Source: Mariprofundus sp. EBB-1
GTDB taxonomy: Bacteria; Pseudomonadota; Zetaproteobacteria; Mariprofundales; Mariprofundaceae
Assembly (NCBI RefSeq): GCF_003665155.1
Contig: NZ_RCFQ01000013.1
Span: 1-64,000, forward strand
Length of the DNA stretch: 64,000 nucleotides
Direction: 5' to 3'
How positions within the stretch are numbered: position 1 is the first letter of the stretch; each line of letters starts with the position of its first letter. The translations under genes and the position numbers were made by a program. A model generated the notes under the pieces. It was given only the letters and a program-made list of their open reading frames with translations. It ran no database searches and was not told the DNA's origin. Of the stretch, positions 30,517 to 38,218 are shown piece after piece.

Positions 30517-31084
30517 TATCCCTCCCAACTATCTCACCCAATTGCAGCAACTGCGCGCTGATATAAAATCCAGCACGTTTAACTGCCTGCAAATTGACGA
30601 CAAAGGTAAGTTTTTTGTTGTGATATTTAATTTCGACCATTCCACCTTGCTCAGCAAAGCCGGGAATATCTGAAATGGTTAGAACGGCCTCTCCTTCAAG
30701 CTGTTTTAATAACTGCTTGAAATCCTGCCTGCCTGATTCCCCTATATAGAGAACCGAACTGTTGCGTATGCAACGATCCTGCTCGCATGATTGTACACTT
30801 AAGCCCAGACCTTTAGCGACAGGCTTGGCTATAATATTTTTCAGTCTGTCATACACGTCCTCTTCAGACAGGACATTAATTGAGATACCTTTTCGGTGGA
30901 CATCACTCGTTGGCCATTCTGTAAAACGAATAAAGTTAAATACATATACTGCTTTAAGGTCACTAATGCCGGCCCTGTTTTTTTCAGCAGCAATCGATGA
31001 ACCGATGGGATGAAGAGATAACAGTAGTGCCAGTAGGCAACCACATAAAATACGGCAGTTATTATTTAGAAAAAGACGCATCAA
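30509..31084 (-). CDS. YfiR-like periplasmic protein (DUF4154)
   Basis: 191 residues with a signal peptide (RILCGCLLALLLSLHPIGSSIAA). The domain begins LKAVYVFNFIRFTEWP, a hallmark of YfiR/DUF4154. The paired cysteines in SCEQDRCIRNSSVLYIG match the family's redox-sensitive pair. The C-terminus (VEIKYHNKKLTFVVNLQAVKRAGFYISAQLLQL) is also typical. In Pseudomonas, YfiR represses the CHASE8-HAMP-GGDEF cyclase YfiN from the periplasm. Here its gene overlaps a CHASE8-like histidine kinase instead, so the kinase is the natural candidate partner. It is the first gene of a three-gene operon. Confidence 0.9.
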   Translation of the reverse strand: MMRLFLNNNCRILCGCLLALLLSLHPIGSSIAAEKNRAGISDLKAVYVFNFIRFTEWPTSDVHRKGISINVLSEEDVYDRLKNIIAKPVAKGLGLSVQSCEQDRCIRNSSVLYIGESGRQDFKQLLKQLEGEAVLTISDIPGFAEQGGMVEIKYHNKKLTFVVNLQAVKRAGFYISAQLLQLGEIVGRDNE

Positions 31085-31533
31085 TCCAAGACTTGCTTGG
31101 TGAAAGAGGTCATTGAACTATTTACGTTGCTGTTAGCTGGCAATCTGATCAGATCGCATACATTAACATCAAGGGCTAATACCAGGTCAATACGCAACGC
31201 TGACTGTCCACTTGAATATCCCAATGCACGCTCTCCAAAAAAACCCACGAAAACGACATGATAAGGCTTACGAAGGTATTTAAAGCATTATAGCCTAAAT
31301 TTGAAAAAATACTGTTTTTCAAACCCCAAAACATTGAAACCATAGATGAGATCAAGCTCACTGTACCAGTACCTGAAAATATTTATATCTATCCTCTATA
31401 AAAAAGTACCAAACCATACTTGTGCGTAATCAGTAAACACGCAGCTACCGAGCATTACGGCATGTTGACCAGTTATCAGGGACACAATCTCTACACAGAA
31501 AACGCTGCGTTTCTCAGTTCCCCTAAAATCTAT
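31085..31533. other. 449-base AT-rich leader region of the yfiR operon
   Basis: No gene I trust. A minus-strand frame of 61 codons at 31176-31361 has no family resemblance. The region contains the inverted repeat and -10 listed next, and the downstream flank of the FabMG-like gene. Confidence 0.4.
31287..31323 (-). promoter_or_regulatory. Candidate promoter and operator for the yfiR-kinase-receptor operon
   Basis: On the minus strand a perfect TATAAT (complement 31287-31292) lies just downstream of the palindrome TTTGAAAAA/TTTTTCAAA (31300-31323). No good -35 is visible, which would suit an activator bound at the palindrome. A start here would give a leader of about 195 bases before yfiR. 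Confidence 0.4.
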
Positions 31534-32856
31534 TTAATCAGCGCTGTGCATCGCATTAAGCGTTTTAGCAATGATGTCGTGATTTAACCATAGAACAGGT
31601 GCCGATGGAGCGGACATCTCATGAAACATCAATGGACCAGTACCTTCCAGCACCAAGCCACTCAGATGTTCTGTGATCAAGGCTTTATTATCCTTGTGAA
31701 GAGCCGTGATATTACCAGAAGTACCAACCATCACTTCAGCCAGTGCTTCATTGTTATCCATTGGCCATGACTGGTAATTGCGGAACTCGGTAATCACACC
31801 GTTGGCATTGTAGTCTTCAATAGTCTGCAATAACTCTTCCAGTGAATGCCCTTCTGCCAACAGTTCACGGCATCGCTCCCACTGGCTTTCTGCCCACTGT
31901 CCACCATTCTCTCTCTTTAATGAGATAAGCAGCGGGAACAGCGATAGCTCTACACCGGCAAAAATATCGGATGAGTTGGTACGAATCTCCGGGCAATTGA
32001 ATACTGTTGCTTTAATACCTCTTTCCCAGGCCGCTTCGGCGATCGATTCCAGACGCATTTTTGCATAACCCTGCGTATAATTGCTATAGCTCTGCCACTG
32101 GTATGCATCGTTAATCAAAATTTCAGTGCCGTGATATCCGTAGGCACTATAACAGACCTTGCCGCCGCTGTTTTCCAGACGGTTACGCAATGCATCAGTT
32201 GCTTCAATGAGATATTGAAAGGTATTGGCTGAGACCTCATCAAAATTCTTCAAAATAAACTTACCCAGATCACTATCAAGCAGTGTACGGGAGGACATAA
32301 AACGCGCACCACGCCCCTTATAAATACGATTGGCAATGGCCAGGAATACTTTTACCTTGGGAATACCTCCGGCCATGGTATGGGCAAAATAGGCGTTAGC
32401 GCCATCGGGAATAATCCCCTCTAACTGCGCAACAACCTGTGCCAGTGAATCTTTAAAACGTTTTACACCAACTTCATGGCAAGCCTCAATATGAGCCCAG
32501 TCGAGTTTCTCATCCTGCCATGTTTTGATAGTCATGCTGGATAGCAGATCGGTAGGTGTAGCTTCACCCTCCGCGGCATCCAGATCAAAGCCTGCCATCA
32601 TGGGGATATTAATAATGCGCCCACCAAGGTTATCCTCAGCAATACTCAGCTCTTCATCGGTAAGCGAACGTAATTTATTATGTTCGTCACGGCGACCAAC
32701 GGTGATGCCTACAATCGTCATACCGGCATCACGAGCCTGGTCGATCAAGCCATTCACATAACCACGGCCAAAGAGTTCACCGAAAAGGACAAAAACATCT
32801 CCTTTCTTAAAAATGTTCTGAGTCGGTATTTCGCGTAATGGGTTCAGTTCAGTCAT
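31534..32856 (-). CDS. Conserved protein resembling the FabMG-type enoyl-ACP reductase family
   Basis: 440 residues from the ATG at 32856, chosen for AAGGAC nine bases upstream and the start MTELNPLREIPTQ; a 10-codon extension is possible. There is no signal peptide or membrane segment. The N-terminus (KKGDVFVLFGELFGRGYVNGLIDQARDAGM) looks like a Rossmann strand-loop-helix, but there is no classical GxxxGxG. Two striking conserved-looking segments are AYFAHTMAGGIPK and YGYHGTEILIND. I recall close relatives being annotated as FabMG family proteins, but I cannot confirm activity from sequence. It is monocistronic. Confidence 0.55.
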   Translation of the reverse strand: MTELNPLREIPTQNIFKKGDVFVLFGELFGRGYVNGLIDQARDAGMTIVGITVGRRDEHNKLRSLTDEELSIAEDNLGGRIINIPMMAGFDLDAAEGEATPTDLLSSMTIKTWQDEKLDWAHIEACHEVGVKRFKDSLAQVVAQLEGIIPDGANAYFAHTMAGGIPKVKVFLAIANRIYKGRGARFMSSRTLLDSDLGKFILKNFDEVSANTFQYLIEATDALRNRLENSGGKVCYSAYGYHGTEILINDAYQWQSYSNYTQGYAKMRLESIAEAAWERGIKATVFNCPEIRTNSSDIFAGVELSLFPLLISLKRENGGQWAESQWERCRELLAEGHSLEELLQTIEDYNANGVITEFRNYQSWPMDNNEALAEVMVGTSGNITALHKDNKALITEHLSGLVLEGTGPLMFHEMSAPSAPVLWLNHDIIAKTLNAMHSAD

Positions 32857-33165
32857 TGTCGTTGTGTCCTTGGTTAAGAAAATCATTCACCTGAGGTCAT
32901 GTTGTAAATATAGCTGGCTTCATGATGCAATTTGGAGCCGCATCATAACGTAAGTGAGTGAGTATGAAATAGTAATTTTTTAAGCAGTAAATACTATAAA
33001 TAATCTTATTCAAGCAAAAACAACGTATAGTAAGGACAAAATATCATAGAGCCCTTTCATCGATATCTGTTTTATCCTTGTTTCTGATATTTGTTACGCT
33101 CGTGATTGTCATATCAAATATATGCTAAAGAATAATTTAACAGTGATCATATGTAGTCAATCTAT
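32857..33165. other. 309-base AT-rich gap upstream of the FabMG-like gene
   Basis: It separates two minus-strand genes and must hold the promoter of the FabMG-like gene. I see no gene, strong terminator or repeat. Confidence 0.35.
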
Positions 33166-33942
33166 TTATGCAGGGATACGAATAGTTGGTATGCGATTGA
33201 GAATAATTTCTGCTTTTTTATACATGCCTTCGGTACGATGACCATCATAAAAACGTGGGTTCGGTAGAATTGCGGCCAGCCGCGCAGCCTGCCAGTCGGT
33301 AAGGTTCGCAGCCGAGACACCGAAATGGTGTTGTGCTGCAGCTTCAGCTCCGTAGATACCATTTCCCCATTCTGCATAGTTCAAATAAAGTTCAAGAATA
33401 CGTTGTTTAGAGAGTGTGGCTTCAAGCATCGCCGTAATGATCATCTCCTCGCCTTTGCGAAACATTGAACGCTCACCGGAAAGAAACAGATTTTTGGCTA
33501 ATTGCTGAGAAATAGTTGAGCCGCCTGCTGTGATTCGCCCTGCCTGAACATTTTTCTCCAGTGCTGATTGGATCGCTTTCCAGTCAAATCCATTGTGATT
33601 AAAAAATGCTGCATCTTCTGAAGCTATGACAGCACGTTTCAAATTGAAGGGCATTTGTGCATACGTAATTAATTCATGTTGCAGTATAGCTTCTGGATTT
33701 TCTACCCGCTTAAGTTCCAGTTCTTGCTCCATAAATGCACTCATCTGTGGGTTTTCATTACGCAAATCAAACAGCTGTATAAATAACCAAAGCTGCCAAC
33801 TAAGCACCAAGGCCAGCGCGACGAGCAACACATGTTTGAGGCGTAGCGGTCTTATTGCAGGTAATATGGAACGGGAGGTTATGGCAGGTCTGTATTGATC
33901 CTGCATTGTCGGAGAAATAGTCATCATATCGCAAATATTCAT
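33166..33942 (-). CDS. mtgA: Monofunctional peptidoglycan transglycosylase
   Basis: 258 residues. One membrane helix (about 36-56) is followed by a GT51 domain with all five motifs: ASEDAAFFNHNGFD with catalytic E109, GGSTISQQLAKNLFL, RKGEEM with the second Glu, ILELYLNYAEWG, and AARLAAILPNP. It polymerises lipid II into glycan strands at the periplasmic face without a transpeptidase domain. The first 30 residues are unlike E. coli MtgA and include several Met codons, so the start is uncertain by up to 13 residues. It is divergent from the phosphate symporter gene. Confidence 0.94.
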   Translation of the reverse strand: MNICDMMTISPTMQDQYRPAITSRSILPAIRPLRLKHVLLVALALVLSWQLWLFIQLFDLRNENPQMSAFMEQELELKRVENPEAILQHELITYAQMPFNLKRAVIASEDAAFFNHNGFDWKAIQSALEKNVQAGRITAGGSTISQQLAKNLFLSGERSMFRKGEEMIITAMLEATLSKQRILELYLNYAEWGNGIYGAEAAAQHHFGVSAANLTDWQAARLAAILPNPRFYDGHRTEGMYKKAEIILNRIPTIRIPA

Positions 33943-34120
33943 TATTTTAAGCAGATAAATATGATATACATCACACTTTTACGATCATTCTTTCATCATG
34001 TAAAGCACCATTCCTGACTATGAAATATGATGGTTCATCTTTTATGATCAACAAGCATATAGACTTTACAATGCCCAATTGTAATATCATCACAATAGTG
34101 CATTCACCCTCTTCATCTGA

Positions 34121-35947
34121 ATGGAAAAAAGCGATCCGGAGATCAATGACGTGCTAAAAAGTGTGTTGGGTAAAATATTACTACCGACGATTTTTATCGT
34201 TTTGGCTTACGGTTTCTGGATCAGCCCGAACTTCAAAGAGATCGCTGCCGGCATTGCAATATTTCTGTTCGGCATGCTGGCCCTGGAAGAAGGTTTCAGA
34301 GCATTTACCGGTGGCGTACTTGAACAATTGCTCAAACGCAGTACCAACAAACTCTGGAAAAGTCTGAGTTTCGGTGTTCTCACCACAACTATCATGCAGT
34401 CCAGTTCTCTGGTCAGTGTGATTGCCATCTCCTTCCTTGGTGCCGGTCTGATTGGCTTAGCACAAGGCATAGGCATCGTCTTTGGTGCGAATCTGGGCAC
34501 AACAACAGGTGCATGGCTGGTGGCTGGTTTCGGACTGAAGGTAAAAATATCAGCCTATGCCATGCCGATGCTGGTATTTGGTGTCATTCTCCTGTTTCAA
34601 AAATCACGCCAACTTAAAGGCATTGGTTATGTGTTAATGGGGCTAGGTTTTCTATTTCTTGGCATTCATTATATGAAAGAAGGTTTTGAAGCATTTAAAG
34701 ACACCATTCATCTTACTGAATATGCCGTTGCAGGTTATCGTGGTTTGCTGCTGTTTACCCTGATCGGTGTTGCCGCAACAGTCATCATGCAATCCAGCCA
34801 TGCCACTCTGGTATTAATTATCACAGCTCTGGCAGCCCAACAAATCACCTATGAAAATGCTCTGGCTCTGGCTATTGGAGCCAATATTGGCACTACCATT
34901 ACAGCCATCCTCGGATCTCTAAGCTCAAATGAACAAGGCAAACGTCTGGCCGGTGCCCATCTTATTTTTAATACTGTGACAGGCCTTATAGCCATTATCC
35001 TAATGCAACCACTGATGCAGGCTGTAGAAGTGATCAGTGGTTACGCAGGCATTGCTGCAAATGATTACACACTCAAATTGGCTCTGTTTCATACCCTGTT
35101 CAATCTGATCGGTATCATCGTCATGGTGCCATTCATTAACCGGTTGGTTGGTTTTCTCGAGCGCATCATCCGGGCTGAGCCCGATCATTTTGCCAAGCCG
35201 AAACACCTGAATGATTCAGCCCTGGAATTCAGTGATACAGCGGTTGAGGCCATACGCCTTGAAACACTGCATATTTACGGTAAAGCAACTGAAATTATCG
35301 CCCGTGGCCTATCACTGACGAAGAAAGATATTTTCTCTGATGAAAAACTCAAAAGTGTGATCAACAGGCTAGACACTCCCGATGATTATGATGTTGATGA
35401 CGCCTATGATCATTATATCAAAAGCCTGTATCGCGCCCTGCTCCACTTCATTAACCGCATGCCCAACGACACCAATACATCTCCGCAAACAGACAATATC
35501 CGTTTTTGTAATCAAGCCATTATTCTGATGTTAAAAGATGTCAAACATCTGCAAAAAAACATGCTTGGTTTTATGGCATCCATAAATCCTGATATTCGAA
35601 AAGAGTACAATCATATTCGCAGACGTATCGCTAAAGTATTGCGTCGCCTCGAAAAAATAAGAGATCAGGAACAATCCGCTTTAACGCATGATGCACTGGA
35701 TCGTATGCTTGAAAAAAATGATGAACTATTGCACCGACGGCTGGATGGTATGATTCGTCGTGGTCAAATCACCGCCGATATGGCGATCTCTTTAATGAAC
35801 GACAGTAGCTATGCTTACAATATTATCCGAAATCTCATTGAAATTAATCGCAGATTGATACTAACCGATAAGGGTAATGAGGATATGATGCTTTCAGAAA
35901 ACAGTAGCGCGTCTAATCATGATTTGCTGTTAACTGCTAAAACCTGA
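34121..35947 (+). CDS. Na/phosphate symporter with C-terminal PhoU-like domain
   Basis: 608 residues. The membrane half (about 15-350) contains two inverted Na/Pi-cotransporter repeats, each with the QSS signature (TIMQSSSLVS and VIMQSSHATL) and a GANLGTT or GANIGTT loop. The C-terminal 220 residues are helical and charged, resembling PhoU. NptA/YjbB-type proteins move phosphate with sodium; YjbB exports it. The PhoU-like tail suggests control by phosphate status. I found no Pho box upstream. It would use the Na+ gradient built by OadB. Confidence 0.93.
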   Translation: MEKSDPEINDVLKSVLGKILLPTIFIVLAYGFWISPNFKEIAAGIAIFLFGMLALEEGFRAFTGGVLEQLLKRSTNKLWKSLSFGVLTTTIMQSSSLVSVIAISFLGAGLIGLAQGIGIVFGANLGTTTGAWLVAGFGLKVKISAYAMPMLVFGVILLFQKSRQLKGIGYVLMGLGFLFLGIHYMKEGFEAFKDTIHLTEYAVAGYRGLLLFTLIGVAATVIMQSSHATLVLIITALAAQQITYENALALAIGANIGTTITAILGSLSSNEQGKRLAGAHLIFNTVTGLIAIILMQPLMQAVEVISGYAGIAANDYTLKLALFHTLFNLIGIIVMVPFINRLVGFLERIIRAEPDHFAKPKHLNDSALEFSDTAVEAIRLETLHIYGKATEIIARGLSLTKKDIFSDEKLKSVINRLDTPDDYDVDDAYDHYIKSLYRALLHFINRMPNDTNTSPQTDNIRFCNQAIILMLKDVKHLQKNMLGFMASINPDIRKEYNHIRRRIAKVLRRLEKIRDQEQSALTHDALDRMLEKNDELLHRRLDGMIRRGQITADMAISLMNDSSYAYNIIRNLIEINRRLILTDKGNEDMMLSENSSASNHDLLLTAKT

Positions 35948-36243
35948 CCTCCGCCCCCTCCTTAGCTACGGCTTTAAGTTTCCTACAAGCGCTGCTGTGG
36001 TACGACTGCCATTGAAGAGGTACTCAGTAAACGAAACAGTACAAAGAGTGTCTTTACAGTCCTTTGCATATTTATCATCCCTCTTGATATATACTGGCTA
36101 TTTCAATGGCTAAAAAAATAGAGCAACGTATCCAACATCACGATATTGAAAGATAATGTAATACTATGCTGCGTCTTGGGTTTCAAAGCAGACAATAAAA
36201 CAAAAAAAAATCTAAAGTCCGCCAATATTCAACCGATGGTTAC
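35948..36243. other. Gap between the symporter and small protein genes
   Basis: About 300 AT-rich bases without a gene. It contains an A-rich run near 36197-36211 and no clear terminator for the symporter gene. Confidence 0.35.
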
Positions 36244-36279
36244 TATTGTAGAAAAACCATTAAGAATATTTCTACAATA
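36244..36279. promoter_or_regulatory. Perfect 11-base inverted repeat ahead of the second small protein gene
   Basis: TATTGTAGAAA (36244-36254) and TTTCTACAATA (36269-36279) flank a 14-base spacer. It ends 8 bases before the AAGGAG ribosome-binding site of the gene at 36299. This is either an operator or an RNA hairpin in the leader. Confidence 0.6.
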
Positions 36280-36298
36280 AATGAATAAGGAGATAGGT

Positions 36299-36526
36299 GT
36301 GGCACTTTCTATTTTACCTGCTGATGGTTTCATCACTCGCCTGCTCCAGCAGTCGCAATCTACGACTGCAAAAGTGCCTGCAGGCCATTCAAAGCCCGCC
36401 CCTAATGTTCAAGATCAAGCCTCTATCTCCCAAGAAGCACGGCAGGCTACACAGGGAGAAAACAGCAACCCCTTGGAATCCAAACTAATCGATCTGTATA
36501 ATCAAAAAGGTAATCAAGTAAGATAA
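36299..36526 (+). CDS. Small protein with an SISQEARQ motif, unknown function
   Basis: I choose the GTG at 36299 because AAGGAG (36287-36292) lies 6 bases upstream; the ATG at 36281 would place that site inside the gene. The product is 75 residues. A short amphipathic N-terminus (ALSILPADGFITRLLQQ) is followed by a Pro/Gln/Ser-rich stretch, the motif QASISQEARQA (about 41-51), and a short helix ESKLIDLYNQKG. There is no signal peptide. It shares the x-S-x-EAR motif and general composition with the protein at 19689. Function unknown. Confidence 0.55.
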   Translation: MALSILPADGFITRLLQQSQSTTAKVPAGHSKPAPNVQDQASISQEARQATQGENSNPLESKLIDLYNQKGNQVR

Positions 36527-36599
36527 TCACGCATATAGCATCGTTAAGCTCATTTATTATATTTTTTAAGTGATATAAAAGGCAGCAGTACCACTTGCG

Positions 36600-38036
36600 C
36601 TATGATTTTTCACACTGATGAAAACAGTAACGATTCTTTCCACTGTTTTTTGCAGCATACATCGCGTTATCTGCAGCAGTAATTAACACATCCCTATTTG
36701 TACTATCCTCTGGATAAACAGCGATACCCATGCTCATGGTTACCTGATGTGTGTCTCCCATATGCTCATAAGGAGCAGCAATAGCCTGGATAAGTTTATT
36801 GGCAATCACTTGAATAGTTTCACGGCAATGCACATCATCCAGAATAACGGTAAATTCATCACCTCCCATGCGCGCCACTGTATCCACTTCACGCACCTTA
36901 CTTTTTAAACGGCATGCAGCCTCTATCAACAGATCATCACCAACCTGATGGCCAAGATTATCATTCACAGCTTTAAAACCATCCAGATCCAAATACAACA
37001 CGGCAAATTTCTGTTGATGACGTTTTGAATGCGCTACAACCTGATCAAGCCGATCATGAAATAACCCACGATTTGCCAACCCCGTCAGTTGATCAAAATG
37101 CGCCATTTGCATTAATTTTTTCTCAGATTCTTTACGCTCGGAGATGTCATGCACAACACCCTGAAAATATAGATCCTGTTCGTGATCAATCACCTTGGAT
37201 GCTGCATCTTGCACCCAAAGGTAGTTACCATCTTTTGAACAAATACGATATTCGGAATGAAAAGGAATATTATCTTTCAGGCTCTGTTGCACCTCTGCAA
37301 GCACCCGATCTCGATCTTCATCATGAATTTGTTGTGACCATATTTCCTGGTTGGCCAAGAAATCATTCTGACTATACCCCAAAATGCCTTCAATTTGAGG
37401 GCTGACAAATAGAATACGACTGCGATCCAGACTTGCGATATAAGTAATAGCCGGAATCTGCTCCACCAACGTACGATAAGTAGCAACAGACTTCTCTAAA
37501 TCAACCTCAATTGTGCGGCTTTCAGCCAACAGAATGCTATTCTCAATAGCGATAGACATCGTTGATGCCAGACTCTCCAGCAACGCTCTGGACTGATCGT
37601 CAAACAATGATGCATCTGCATCAAAAATCAGCAGACAGGCTAGTAGATCTTCTTCTTTACCAATCACGGGCACAACAACCAGATGATCTGAAACGGGCAC
37701 TGTTTGCCCCATATGCAGATCAAAGGCACTGACATCTTCGCTACCGGAGACAATAAATGATCTGCGTGTTTTGATCAGATCATCCACCCACTCTTCTTCT
37801 AAAGCCAGCCGACACGGCAAAGGTTGCCAGTTACTACCATCACTAAATTCAGAGAAGGCCAGTGCATTATCAATCATCAGAGCCGACGTGGCAGCTTTGG
37901 CATGCACCAAAAGCATGGCTGATGAGATCGCAATACGAGTGATCTCGGCAATATCGAGAGAAGCATGCATACGATTACTGGCATCAGTCAGTAGCAAAAA
38001 CGGTTGTTTTAGCATCTCCTGATCAGTAATTGACAT
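36600..38036 (-). CDS. Diguanylate cyclase, GAF-PAS-GGDEF
   Basis: 478 residues with no membrane segment. A GAF domain covers about 15-165, a PAS/PAC pair about 185-305, and the GGDEF domain from about 315. The active site is GGDEF at 391-395, intact. The inhibitory I-site RxxD (R382-D385) lies five residues upstream, so product feedback is expected. It should make cyclic di-GMP from GTP in the cytoplasm, under signals sensed by GAF and PAS. It is monocistronic and 182 bases downstream of hrpA on the same strand. No EAL domain is present. Confidence 0.95.
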   Translation of the reverse strand: MSITDQEMLKQPFLLLTDASNRMHASLDIAEITRIAISSAMLLVHAKAATSALMIDNALAFSEFSDGSNWQPLPCRLALEEEWVDDLIKTRRSFIVSGSEDVSAFDLHMGQTVPVSDHLVVVPVIGKEEDLLACLLIFDADASLFDDQSRALLESLASTMSIAIENSILLAESRTIEVDLEKSVATYRTLVEQIPAITYIASLDRSRILFVSPQIEGILGYSQNDFLANQEIWSQQIHDEDRDRVLAEVQQSLKDNIPFHSEYRICSKDGNYLWVQDAASKVIDHEQDLYFQGVVHDISERKESEKKLMQMAHFDQLTGLANRGLFHDRLDQVVAHSKRHQQKFAVLYLDLDGFKAVNDNLGHQVGDDLLIEAACRLKSKVREVDTVARMGGDEFTVILDDVHCRETIQVIANKLIQAIAAPYEHMGDTHQVTMSMGIAVYPEDSTNRDVLITAADNAMYAAKNSGKNRYCFHQCEKS

Positions 38037-38218
38037 GCAAGCCCCCTGTTCACAATGGTTTATTCATTTATATATACGAATGTATAGCAATTTTCATTCC
38101 AAAACTGTTTGTATCCGATGAGATAACTTTCTACCCAATTTTGCATGTATCAAGAAATTTCTAAAATTGTCATCTTTGCAGCATCTACATTGATCATCAC
38201 CACCATACTAAAAGTGTA

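Noticed and set aside
31176..31361. Minus-strand frame of 61 codons upstream of yfiR
   Set aside because: It spans the candidate promoter of the yfiR operon, has no start signal and no recognisable domain.
33943..34120. Pho box upstream of the Na/Pi symporter
   Set aside because: No pair of CTGTCAT-like repeats at the expected spacing.
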